The notes below the pieces were generated by a model. It searched no databases and was not told the DNA's origin. It saw nothing but the letters and a program-made list of their open reading frames with translations. The position numbers were made by a program, and so were the translations under genes. A stretch of 64,000 nucleotides of DNA from Capronia americana (lineage: Eukaryota > Ascomycota > Eurotiomycetes > Chaetothyriales > Herpotrichiellaceae), in assembly GCA_016110215.1 (NCBI GenBank), contig JADWQD010000007.1, forward strand, positions 310,001 through 374,000, read 5' to 3'. Shown here piece by piece: positions 22,636 through 33,211 of this stretch; positions within the stretch are counted from its first letter, which is position 1; the number at the start of each line of letters is the position of its first letter.

Positions 22636-25576
22636 CTTGGGGGTCAGACCCAATGACGGGGTCTCACGATCGCATTGCTTGGTCTTGGTCTTGGTTCTTT
22701 TTCCTTAGCCTGGTGGAATCCATATAGAGCCCGAGCTTAGGGTTGGCGTGTGCGTGATGAGTGATGACGAAGACTCCGCGCATTCAGAGCCGACAACATC
22801 AGTACATACATAGTAGTACATAGACGATCATAGTATCACGCTCCGTTACAGAGTACCCCATCAGGGATTGCTATAGTCTGTGCTTCTCCTCGCCTATTGT
22901 GGTATTCGTACGGGTAGGAGGACGGTACTCGCACGGGTGGTGTTCCCTGTACGGAGCATCCGGAAATAGTATCCCATGCTCAAGTGCGGCGGGATCGCAG
23001 TAGGGTACGTGGGTACGTACCGAGATCCAAACTGAAACGGAACGAGTCCGAGTACTCCGTACCGTTTGCCGGACCTCGAGATGCGATCCCCTGCCACGAG
23101 TAAGCACGGACCGGAGTCCCATCAGGATCAGTCCCGTTATGCACAGACAGGAGTCCCATCAAGATAAGCGAGGTGCGATGCCCGTAACTCGTATTAGACC
23201 TTGGCTTCCTGTAGCTTCGTTAAGAATCCAGCCTCGGCGGTAGGGAGTACTCGCACAGGTATCGAAGGAGGAACAAACCTGGAGGACATGACCCGAGCTG
23301 ACGTCGTGGATATGGCTGAGAGTTCAGTGTTGATTGTTCGTGTAACCCAGCCATCCATCCGGTCGTATTTCCTTGCGTGATGGACTTCACAAGGGATGTG
23401 GGTACTCGGTATGTTTGACAGGTGCGGGCTGTGAGTGATTCGATCTGGATGGTCGCTGAGAAGCAAGGGCAATGAGACACATCTCAGAACAAGGCAATTG
23501 TGCCGCTCTGGCGTGAGGAGCAGTACGTACGAACCTCGAACTTTGTCGCGATCGAATCCGGGGAACAGAGACTCCACTCTCAGAAACGAGGACCTGTTTG
23601 CCGGATGGACATGTTTGTTATACGACTATGAGTTGGGTCTTGGGCATGCTGGCCAGCGACAAGGCATAGAGTCGGGATGTTTTCTCTGTCTGCACCTGAG
23701 TTCGCTACAGTACCTCAGTACTCCGTACATAACCATGCGGCATGCTGGGCAGCCACGCAGCTTGCGGCCCAGCGGATTTGGATTTGACTTTGCTGTCACG
23801 ATGGAGTTTGTTGTTGATGAAGTTGAAAGATCCTTGCCATCAGCGGGTTTCGGTCCGTCGTCGAAACGGAAGAGGCGTGGAGCTCGGCTTTGCAGGTGGC
23901 GTCAGAGGCCTGTTTAACGCCACTGATTGGCTGCTGGCGAGCCACTCAGGCTTTGTTGGCGCTCTGGCGTGTCCTTTTCGCGTCTGGTGAAACCTGGAGC
24001 TTGACGCGTCGATGACAGGGCCAGCAGCTAAGCACACGACCACGATCATGTATTTCGTCCATAGTACGTCGATGGACTGAAGAATCCGGAGCAAGGGCAT
24101 TGCTAGAACGGCCAGCTACTGAGCGGAGCGCGTGGAAAGTAAAAAGGGAGCTGGTCAAGCTGGGCGGGCTGCCCATGTGGTCTCCTGGCACTGGCAGAAT
24201 GGCAGCATAGGAACCACGCGCGAGTCTGTGCTTTGCATCGCTGCTGTACGTTGGGCAGAGACGAGCAGAGTGAAGCGGGCACTCACGAGGACAGCATTGA
24301 ACAGTAGAGGATGAATTAGTGGTGGTGGTTTGAGGACAAGCGCAGTCGGCGTGGATCGCTCCTGCAGTAGCAGTCACGATGCCAAACTGCAGTGAGCAAA
24401 GAGCTGTCGACGAGCGATTCATCTCGGCGTCTGATATCCACTTCGATGCAGCGTGCATGTAAGACAAACACCATCAGACGTCTTCGAATGGTGCAGGATC
24501 CCTGGAGAAAGCCATCGTCGATTTACTCATGTATGATTGCTTCCTCGCCTGCAGAATAAAGCTGCGAGCACGCTGAACACTGATGCAGGAGACGACGAAC
24601 TTCAAGGCATAAATCGCTTTTTCCTGGACGTTTCCCCTCACTTTTTACTTCACTTCCACTTCACTTTCGGCGTGCTTGCTTCTCCTGTATCTTTCTCTTC
24701 TTTCTTCTTGCGGCCGTTGCAAAGCCTTCTTGTGACGTCCCATTATCACACCTTTGAACGGCTGTTGGTGGGCTGCGATAGGCGCGCCACACGGTCGGCG
24801 GTTCAAACGGACACGACCCCCCTTCGTGGTGATCCGGGCCTCTCCACAGCGCTGGAACTTGGCCCAGAAGCCTGTGAGACCCTGAACCAGACACCCGCTC
24901 ACCAACAGGGCCAGTCCCTCCTCGTCGCCCTCTTTACATCCACCTTTTTCCACCTCCAGTCCGTCCACTTCCAACATTCCAATCCTCCCTCCGAAACACT
25001 CAGAAGCCTCATCACGTCAACAACTTTGTAAACAAATCCTCTGCAAAGAGACTACATTTCCAATTGCCTCTCTGCATTTATTCTACCACTTCTCTCACGG
25101 TCATTGCATCGGAACCCCTAGTCTGACTACCCTGGTTCCTCCCAATTTCTGCCGGCGTTCCCAGCCACCCTCATTTTCTCAACTGCACTCGGCCTCGCAC
25201 GATTTCCCACCTGCGATCTGCCGACGTCGACAACCTGCGCGTCCGACACAACACGCCTCTGCTGTCGCATTCGACCACCTTTGAACTGAGTTGCCCGATC
25301 TCATCCTCCGATTCACGACACACCTCTCCTGCGTAGGCTGTCCAGTCAACAACCGCCGTGGCGCTTCTCGGTCGACAACTCTCCGTCTGGTCGACCGCAA
25401 GACAACCATGCTCGCATAGCTGCATAGCCGCTTCCCGCACGCGTTCCAGCAGCATGCTCCCGTAAACACTCCGAATCCCCAGAAGCCTGCAGGAATCGGG
25501 TCTGCGCGTTTGCTGTTTATCCCGCGTCGCTATCTTACAATCACAACACCCGGAGTCGCAAAACGCGCTCAGCGCA
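22636..25576. other. 2.9-kb intergenic region, no gene seen
   Basis: No supported gene. The first third has many GTAC-containing stretches (ACGGTACTCGCACGGG and relatives near 22.92 and 23.24 kb) without a clear unit. From about 24.55 kb the plus strand becomes pyrimidine-rich (CTTCACTTCCACTTC, CTTTCTCTTCTTTC), as expected for a long leader of the gene starting at 25577. ORFs at 23435-23917 and 24537-25031 have no motif and the second is a by-product of that CT-rich composition. Confidence 0.5.
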
Positions 25577-27763
25577 ATGGCCGACCGAGAACTTTCCCCA
25601 ACAATTCTAGCCTCATCGGCGCAACGTAAGACTCAGATGTCGATAACGCTCCCGCGGAACTTCGCGCCTCTAGGCCTCAGCGGCGACGACGACCCCAAGA
25701 CTCCAGATCAGACTTTCGCGGAACTCAAGCTGCCACCACCACCTCACCACTCAACCTGTCGGTTGCGCCGTTCTCGCATTGGAATTGACAACTTCCAAGC
25801 GCGCAACAACGCGCTACCTGCAACCCTCTTTGCTTCAGACATCCCTATCCCGTCGAGTTCGCCGAAAGACAACAGGCTCGTGGACGCGGACTTGGCTTTG
25901 CCTTCCATTGAATTCCACCACCATCTGAGCAGGCCATCATACACGCACAGCGTTACAGATCCTACTCCTTGTGACAGACTGAGGCTCTCGGCTTTGAGAG
26001 ATTCTCAACTGCCACGGACCCCGATTGCCCAAACCAAGATTGTTCCTACTGAGTACAAGAATGGTGCGTGGGAAATGCATCGCTCTGCCTCTGAATCCTC
26101 GTTTTCCTCGTCTGACGACACCTTCACCACTCGGCCAACATCATTCGATGGCAGCGCAACAAGTCCTGAAAACGAATGCATGGACCCATTTTCTCCGACG
26201 AAGGTCAATATCATTCCTGATACACCGTCGAGGAAGAACAAAAAGCTGAGGATCAATACCTTTACGTCCAAAGCCAATGTGCAGTGGAGCATTGAAATGG
26301 ATAACCATCTGTTCAATATCTATCAAATATACCTGGCCGACCCGACAGTCACTCCGTTCAAGACCGTTCCCGGCAGCATTCCGCCTACTGGTGTTTGCCA
26401 TCGTGTTGCCCGGAGAGCCAAGGAGACGTGGCCCAAGGCCGCAAGGGTGTCCAAACCACTCGTGCAACGATACAAGATGCGAAACATCATTGAGACCAGG
26501 AACCATGTTAGAGACAGAACACCTGAGCCCAATGACTTCCTGCGGACCGACAATGATGCAAGGGGTTCTTGGCCTTCGGAATCAGCCACGAGAAAACGGT
26601 TGAAACAATTATGCAAGGAGAAATTCACCATCACGGCCCATTATCAACGATTGCGTGAATCCAGAAGCCCATCGCCGTTCCATGAGCAGTTCCCTCGTCG
26701 ACCACCGTCTCGACTTGCTCGATCAGTGTCTGCTCAGGACGCGGCATCTACCACGTATGCCACACGAGAACTGGGGATCTCTCTCGTTGCCAGCGGTGCA
26801 ACTGCACCTCTCGCACAGCTAGTGACGGGCGATTCACCGCCCGGTCAACAGACGTCGGACGATTGGTTTAATACCCCAGTCAATAGCTCTTCTGGGTGCC
26901 TGTCCGTGTCGACCTCGGCGGGCCTGGGGATCAGTCCCGAGCCCGACAAGTTGCAAGTCGCCGACAATATTCCACGCCTGGCTTCACCTTTCAACTACAG
27001 CACCTGGAATGGATCAAGTAACTCGAATAGCCAGCACCGTCGTCATATCAGTCACAATCACTTCGAGACTGTTCACGCTACGGGACCACGGTTGCTATCG
27101 CCCTTTAAGCTTGGGCCGGACTTGTCCCTGAATATGAACAAGCGACGGGCCCAACACAATCTAGAAGATGAACTTAGCCCAAGCGGAAGCAACATTGAAA
27201 AATTGAATGCTGAGCTCAATAGCCTCCCTACGCCTACGACGTTCGTGCCGGAGCCTCAGATCCGACCGGAGCTGGTATTCACCGGTGCCGGTGATCTGAA
27301 TCAACGGAGAATCCGGGTCCGCAACCGAGGTGCGACATTGGGAGCTATGAACAATCGAGAGCACATCGAACGTCTCTTCACCCCTCCGATCACTCAAACC
27401 CCAGACGGTGACGGCATTCCGCCAGTGCCGCCACTGCCTGCCTCGTTGACTGCTCTGGCGAATTCCAGAGTCCAAAGTCGATCCGCTGGTCTGGCCCCTC
27501 CAGAGCCTGACCCGGCGCAAAAGCGTCTCGGCAGTCCATTTGAACTGGATCCCAACAAGCGGAGTTACCGAGCGAAAAACCCTCGACATGTGCCAAGTTT
27601 GAGCGATCCTTTCATCAACACCAGTGCCTTCGCAACGATGCCAAGTCACGGCTACAACGGCATGAGCATTGGGGAGCGATTAGCAGGATTCAATACCTTT
27701 CACCCCTCTCATTTTCCGCGTCAGATTCCGGACCTACGACCTAGGGACGACCCTTTCACTTGA
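25577..27763 (+). CDS. Conserved-looking nuclear-type protein, function not recognised
   Basis: An uninterrupted frame of 728 codons begins at ATG 25577 after a long CT-rich leader. Most of the protein is Ser/Pro/Thr-rich and probably disordered, with several SP/TP sites (SPTILAS, DPFSPTK, PDTPSRK) of cyclin-dependent-kinase type. One region looks folded: about residues 237-360, starting WSIEMDNHLFNIYQIYLADP, with TPF, IPPTGVCHRVARRAKETWPK and a second block WPSESATRKRLKQLCKEKF. The spaced tryptophans and basic helices recall Myb- or TEA-like DNA-binding domains, but I cannot assign a family. A basic stretch precedes it (SRKNKKLRINTF), a likely nuclear signal. I infer a nuclear, cell-cycle-phosphorylated regulator at low confidence. 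No intron is needed. Confidence 0.8.
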   Translation: MADRELSPTILASSAQRKTQMSITLPRNFAPLGLSGDDDPKTPDQTFAELKLPPPPHHSTCRLRRSRIGIDNFQARNNALPATLFASDIPIPSSSPKDNRLVDADLALPSIEFHHHLSRPSYTHSVTDPTPCDRLRLSALRDSQLPRTPIAQTKIVPTEYKNGAWEMHRSASESSFSSSDDTFTTRPTSFDGSATSPENECMDPFSPTKVNIIPDTPSRKNKKLRINTFTSKANVQWSIEMDNHLFNIYQIYLADPTVTPFKTVPGSIPPTGVCHRVARRAKETWPKAARVSKPLVQRYKMRNIIETRNHVRDRTPEPNDFLRTDNDARGSWPSESATRKRLKQLCKEKFTITAHYQRLRESRSPSPFHEQFPRRPPSRLARSVSAQDAASTTYATRELGISLVASGATAPLAQLVTGDSPPGQQTSDDWFNTPVNSSSGCLSVSTSAGLGISPEPDKLQVADNIPRLASPFNYSTWNGSSNSNSQHRRHISHNHFETVHATGPRLLSPFKLGPDLSLNMNKRRAQHNLEDELSPSGSNIEKLNAELNSLPTPTTFVPEPQIRPELVFTGAGDLNQRRIRVRNRGATLGAMNNREHIERLFTPPITQTPDGDGIPPVPPLPASLTALANSRVQSRSAGLAPPEPDPAQKRLGSPFELDPNKRSYRAKNPRHVPSLSDPFINTSAFATMPSHGYNGMSIGERLAGFNTFHPSHFPRQIPDLRPRDDPFT

Positions 27764-29027
27764 GCGACAAGGGTGTGTTGTGATAGGGTCTCAAGGATGA
27801 TGGATGGTATCAAGTGGAGGAGCACGCTTTCTGTATTGGTGGTTTATCTACTGGTTTGAACTATTTGCGATGGCGCTGGCAGGACAGGCTCTATGTGGAT
27901 GATTGATTTCAAAAACTTGACTAGGCCACGCCACAGAAGATCAACAGGCTTGATGACCGGTGTGTTTGAACATACAGATGGGAGCCTTCCAGCATGACGA
28001 AGAGGGGCACTACGTGGTGAAGGGGCCAGACGCGGCATAACGTTGGTTCTATCAATGTATTCTGCGATTGCACACATCTTGAGCCACTTGGAAGATGAAG
28101 GATTGCCTCGCCCCTGCAGACGGCCGGCGAGTCGTCCCGGGAAGTTTTGGAAATGTGCTCTTCCATCACGAGAATGATGAATTTTGACCTATGAGCGGAA
28201 GACACCAGACAGCATAAATGACTTGCGCACCTTATGCCACTCCTTTAAGTATGCCCTAACGCAACGTCGAGCGTAACAATGTGGACCCTCGACCTGAAAG
28301 CCAGGTTAGTTTGCGCTGTTCTACGGCTTTAGGAGGCCGACTGTCAGCCTTACTATGTATGTTACACAGCTCGCCTGGCGACACGCCGCGCTGATGTTCG
28401 CAAGACAGTATATACAGTAAAGAGAGTGCTTAACACGAAGAGGGACGGGAGATCCGCTATTCCACAGCTATTTGCAGCGTATGGATGGAGGATGCTTCTG
28501 GGGATGCCTGCATGAACTCTGCTGGAGTGGGCGTGTAGGCCTCGAGCAACCCCGGCGATGGGGCTGCTTCGGCCAGATGACCGTCGCGCACCCCGCGAAG
28601 TCACCGCGCAAGGTATATGTTTGTAAGCAGGCCATCCAGCTGGTGCAGAGTCTTGCCGCTTTGTTGAGGCCTCCCTAGCGACCACAGTGCTCGTACACCA
28701 TCCCAACTTCCCTGTGAGGTGCCGCTTCAGGAACGGTGCCAAGTGAAGCGCTTGCTGTTCAAGAAGCAAGATTCCTCCCCAGTAGCTGCATGACGCCGTC
28801 CGGCATGACTAAGTTCTTTGATCATCAGCTGCGTCGGTGGGGGCGATGGGGGCGAGCAGCAGGGATTTCGCCGTCGCTAGCCCCGACACTGACCGTCAGT
28901 TACCCACCACGCCCACATAGCGGGAACAGTCACGCCAGGCTAGATGATGGTGGCCGCTGCTTCTTCTGCTCTTACATGAGGAGATCCCGGGGCCTTCAAT
29001 GGGAAGCTCTGTACTGCCACCGCGGGT
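27764..29027. other. Intergenic gap, no gene seen
   Basis: This 1.26-kb stretch contains the 3' end of the 728-aa protein gene and the promoter of the next transcription-factor-like gene. ORFs on both strands stay below 150 codons, have no recognisable motif, and the plus ORF beginning at 28736 overlaps the next gene's first exon in another frame. Confidence 0.5.
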
Positions 29028-31075
29028 ATGGCGACCTCCAAGCCCGTGCTGTTCATGAGTGCGAAGACTCCCGTCAATTTCCAGGGGAAACGACAGCGGC
29101 AAGAGGTCCGCGCTCTAGCCTTGCGCGCGGCCTCCTTCTCCCGACCAAACAGAAGGAGGAAGAACCACAAGGCCGCTGACGACGCAGCATCAGTATCGAG
29201 CAGTGAGGCGTCGTCGTCACGCCGGGAGAGCTGTCCATTGCCCGTGGCACGGCCCAAAGTACGTGAACCAAAACGACCAACTCTGCGGTGTGGACCTTTC
29301 TTAACTCACCCTTTGTGTAGGATCCGACGCAGGCGTCAGGACAGCGAGTCCGCTACTGCTGCTTCTGTGGCAGACCTCTGGAACAAAATCCGAAGGACGT
29401 CTGCCATGCCTCTGGCAACGCCCAGTCCTCCGCGCCATGGCATCAGATATGTATAGGGTATTCATCCGCAGAGAACCCTACATCTGCTGTAGCATATCTT
29501 CATATGGATGGGCCTCGGCCGGACGCAATGTGCGACCCATTCGACGCCACGCCACTTACAATGACAGCCGACGATCATAACGTCTTGAACTATATCAAAT
29601 CATTTACATTTGCCGTCAACTGGCCTGACGAGCTCGGGGCTTGCCGTGAAGGAGGCAGCCTGTACAACGCTCACCTACTGCTATACAGAAGATATTTTAC
29701 CCACCCCGCTCCCATGAGCGGACTTCTCTCCTACGCCTACAATCTGATGGCGATTGCGCAGCCTGAGATGGCGGCGTACCATCGCCAGAAATCCATGAAG
29801 TATTCGTTGAAGTGCTTCAAGTTCCTGCGTGACTTGATCGACACGCTGGACAACTCAGATGAGCAGCTGATGGTCATCATACAAACGATCTGGCCCCTCG
29901 CGAGCGCCGAGTACTCGGAATCCATCCGACTCGGCGGTGACAGGAGTCTACAGCATCGGAGTGCGCTACTGCGCCTAATTCAGTTACTAGGAGGCTTGCA
30001 GCGACTTCCCTTGGTGTACAGGGAACTGTTTGTCACCTTCTTCGCCAAATCTGCCATCGTGACAGACATCCCTACCGAGATCGATCCTGCAGCATGGGAT
30101 CCCGGTCCATGGCAGGGTCAAATCAACGATGCTGCACCCTCGCTGTCGGTTGAGGTGGGGTCGTCCGACATGCCCTTAGCCGCCACTCCTGATACCTTGT
30201 CGGACATCCTGGCGGCTCTGCGGGAACTGGCGGTTGTTGAAAACATGAAACGGCGCGGCAAGTGGTCAGATGAGGATCACTTGAGGCCGATCTTCCGATG
30301 GACGTACCTGCGGAGAATGGCCTTGAAGATGCGGCTCTGGAACTTCCTTCATCCACCAAGGTTCCGATCCGAATCAGAACCTGAATCTCTTGACTCGTCC
30401 AACAACTCCAACCTTCAAGGCTCCCACTACCAATCCGTAGAGGACTACACACGGACATCACAGGAGTCGTGCCTGTGTCTGGCGGCACAGCTCTTCATCT
30501 ACCTCAGTCTGGAGACCCATCCCGTCAGACAACCCACGTACTCTGCGCCCACTCAATATGCAGACATGCTGGAACGGAGCAAGGTGCTCGATACCCTGCT
30601 TTTCGGGTACGTGAGAGAATCCGCCGGGACAGTCATCGAACCTCCAGCAGAATCCAGCCTGACTGCACCAGCTCTTGGGGATGAGCACGCGCTAGCCCAA
30701 GCACGAGATTTATTGTGGATCGTGGCAATCGGCGCGTGCTTCGAAGAGGACATGTCTAGGCAACTGCCTCACAATCTGATCTCCGGGTTGGCCATGACGG
30801 CCACGGCGGCAGGCTTCTGGGATCAGAAAGAATCCAACGTGCCGCTCTGTGTGGACGACCATGGCGGCGGCGGCGGCGGCGGCGGCGGCAGCTCAATGCC
30901 AACGCCACAGCGGCGGTGGTTCTCCATGCGGTTTGGGATCCTGGCCAGACGGCTCGGGTACGCACAGTTTACTTGTGTGAAGGAATTATTCTCCGAGAAC
31001 TACGTCTACGATGCAATGATCATGGAGGGGCTCTTGAGCAGGTTGTTCGCTCTGAGTCTCTCTACCTTGGGATGA
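29028..31075 (+). CDS. Fungal-specific transcription-factor-like protein without zinc cluster
   Basis: Two exons (29028-29258 and 29321-31075) give about 661 residues. The 62-nt intron has GTACGT, a CTTAACTC branch region and TGTGTAG, and the downstream frame is open through to the long ORF. The N-terminus (FMSAKTPVNFQGKRQRQEVR followed by RPNRRRKNHK) is the basic leader typical of this fungal family and resembles the start of the protein at 1020-2797. The middle region (LNYIKSFTFAVNWPDELG to ELFVTFFAK) is the fungal transcription-factor homology region, predicted all-helical. No Zn2Cys6 cluster is present. A (GGC)9 run encodes nine glycines near residue 590. The linker just after the intron (RVRYCCFCGRPLEQNPKD) is odd for the family, so the exact 5' structure of exon 2 may differ, for example by another small intron before 29504. 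Confidence 0.7.
30863..30889 (+). repeat. (GGC)9 coding trinucleotide repeat
   Basis: Nine GGC triplets lie in frame within the transcription-factor-like gene and encode poly-glycine followed by SSMPTP. Such tracts vary readily in length between strains. Confidence 0.9.
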
Positions 31076-31223
31076 CGATTATTGGGGGAGTGTTCTCAAA
31101 CTCGGATATTTGAGACGTTATGGATGTTATATGGATGATCATGTTGCCGGTCCGCTGCGTCTGTTGTACCCGAGGAAGACAGGCACGTACACTCGTGGAT
31201 ATGATGATGATGAGGGGGAAAAT

Positions 31224-31296
31224 CCTGCCTGCCTGCCTGCCTGCCTGCTATGTATGTATGTATGTATGTATGTATGTATGTATGTATGTATGTATG
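31224..31296. repeat. Adjacent (CTGC)n and (TATG)12 microsatellites
   Basis: About six copies of CTGC (31224-31248) run directly into twelve exact copies of TATG (31249-31296), about 150 bp downstream of the preceding gene's stop codon. The change of unit by a few substitutions suggests one array evolved from the other or both grew at the same slippage site. Confidence 0.95.
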
Positions 31297-32842
31297 TGTC
31301 AGGAACAGCGGTTCAGACAGGCATATAAGCTGAGAGGTCCAAGTCCTAGGCACGAATTGCCAGGATACTTAGTCTTTTGGGGCGATCCCCAAGGGGCTGT
31401 GGACCTCTCCCTGACAGTATGTATGTCCTACCTAATATTCTACACAAGAATACTTGATCCATCTTGATCCATCTTGATTTGCGCCCATTGCTTACGCCTA
31501 TCGCGACAGAACCTTTCCTGCATGTATCATGTATCTCTACCGGACCTATGCTCATCCCGTCCCGTGGACATGTGCTTGACATTGATTTGATTCGACACTG
31601 TTTTTTATCGTTTAAAGGTATCCTATGAGCCTGATTCTCAGATGCCTGCCAGTACAACGCACAAGACACAACGCCAACCTAGTATGGATTGTGCCAATAG
31701 CCAGACTTGAAGCAAGAGGACGAGAACTAGGACGAAGACGAGTATACGATGGCGTGTGATGATTTCAAGACACTTAGACTCCAGATAATTACTGTATGTA
31801 CCTCGGACATACCTGTATATACACACATGTCCAAGGCGTGCCACTCGTTTCGTCCCAGCGTGGAGAGTTGTTCGCCATGCGAGAAACTTGAAACTTCGGG
31901 AGACGGGTAGGACCTAGAGTGATCGAAGTTGAGTTTTTGGTCGTCCAGTTCCAGTTCCAGTCGAATCCAGCACCGGGCCGAAAACGATCGAAAGTGAGAT
32001 TATGGCTCGCTCGATGCGGATTTTGGGGACATGCTATGTATGTGCTTGCTGATACGGTAGGGGAATTACCAGGGTGGAAATGAGAGACTCGCTCGATCGC
32101 GAGGGACTAGACAGATGTCTCAAAGGCGATCGATCCATCATATCGACACGATCGTGCATGGGATCTGTCGTGCTAATCTAGTATAACTCATAACCGACCA
32201 GTCCATCCGATGTTACAAACCACATCTCCTAATAATAATAATTACTTCCTCCCGCCACGGAAGACCCGCGAAAATATTTCCATCGAGACTGCTGTGGTTG
32301 CCACCTACGCAATACCAACGCGAAGCGAGCTGTGCTTTTCGGATGCGAATGGGATTTGGCTGGCGGTCTGGGTCGCAGGCTGAACAGCAGCCCTGGACGT
32401 CAAACACATGGGAATCGGGTTCCAAGGGTATGTAGCGACCGATCGAAGTAACGGGAGATCGATCTCCTAACGAGGACGAGGACGGCCGGCAAGTCTCAGC
32501 CGCGAGTCTAGACAGTGTGGACACGGCTGCTTGCCCCCCGGTTGATGAATCGAGCCCTTGAGGCTCCATCCATGCAAGGGATCGATCTGACGTTGTGTCG
32601 TTCACGCTCGATGGCCACAATGTAAACGAGCGCTTCGAGCGATGCCACGTGCTGCACCCCCTGCTGCCACGTTGATTGTTGTGTCCACAATCATGTTCCG
32701 ATGGATGGATCGGGACACCATGCCGTCCATATCGGGCAGTCGGTTCATTCGACGCTCGCCGAAGGGGAAGCATTGTGATGTAGGCTGCAGATAGCAAGCC
32801 AGGGGGTTCGCATTCACATCGAGACATGGACAGTCGCGTCCA

Positions 32843-32864
32843 CCGATCCGATCCGATCCGATCC
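32843..32864. repeat. (CCGAT)4 tandem repeat
   Basis: Four tandem CCGAT copies lie in the gene-poor region, overlapping no supported gene. Confidence 0.85.
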
Positions 32865-33182
32865 CACAGACGTTATGAGAACAGTGCTCAGCGCTTACTT
32901 ACACGTACATCTGCCACATGGTGAGCTGAGAGAGTGGCGACCCGATACGGTCCATTAACCCACAGCACTCCGTATCTGGCACCTGGTGCGATCAGGAAAA
33001 GCTCCAAGATTGCGCTGCGCGTTCATACCGAAATGGAAGCCCGATGAACGCCCATGGCTCCATCCATGCACACATTGCAACTCCAAGCCGCTCAATAAGT
33101 AATGCCAGTAATGAATGTCTGTTTGCGGCTTGCAGATTTTAGGGCGTTCAGACCCGAGCGGATTAGAGGGATGGAATTGAGG

Positions 33183-33211
33183 CATCTGCACCTGCACCTG
33201 CACCTGCATCT
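33183..33211. repeat. (CACCTG)n hexanucleotide repeat
   Basis: Three exact CACCTG-phase copies flanked by CATCTG variants lie 15 bp from a tRNA-like B-box match on the minus strand. Confidence 0.8.

Noticed and set aside
24537..25031. 164-codon plus-strand ORF rich in Phe, Ser and Leu
   Set aside because: Reflects the pyrimidine-rich leader of the 25577 gene rather than a membrane protein.
32213..32827. 204-codon minus-strand ORF in the gene desert
   Set aside because: No hydrophobic pattern, motif or splice partner; amino-acid use looks random.
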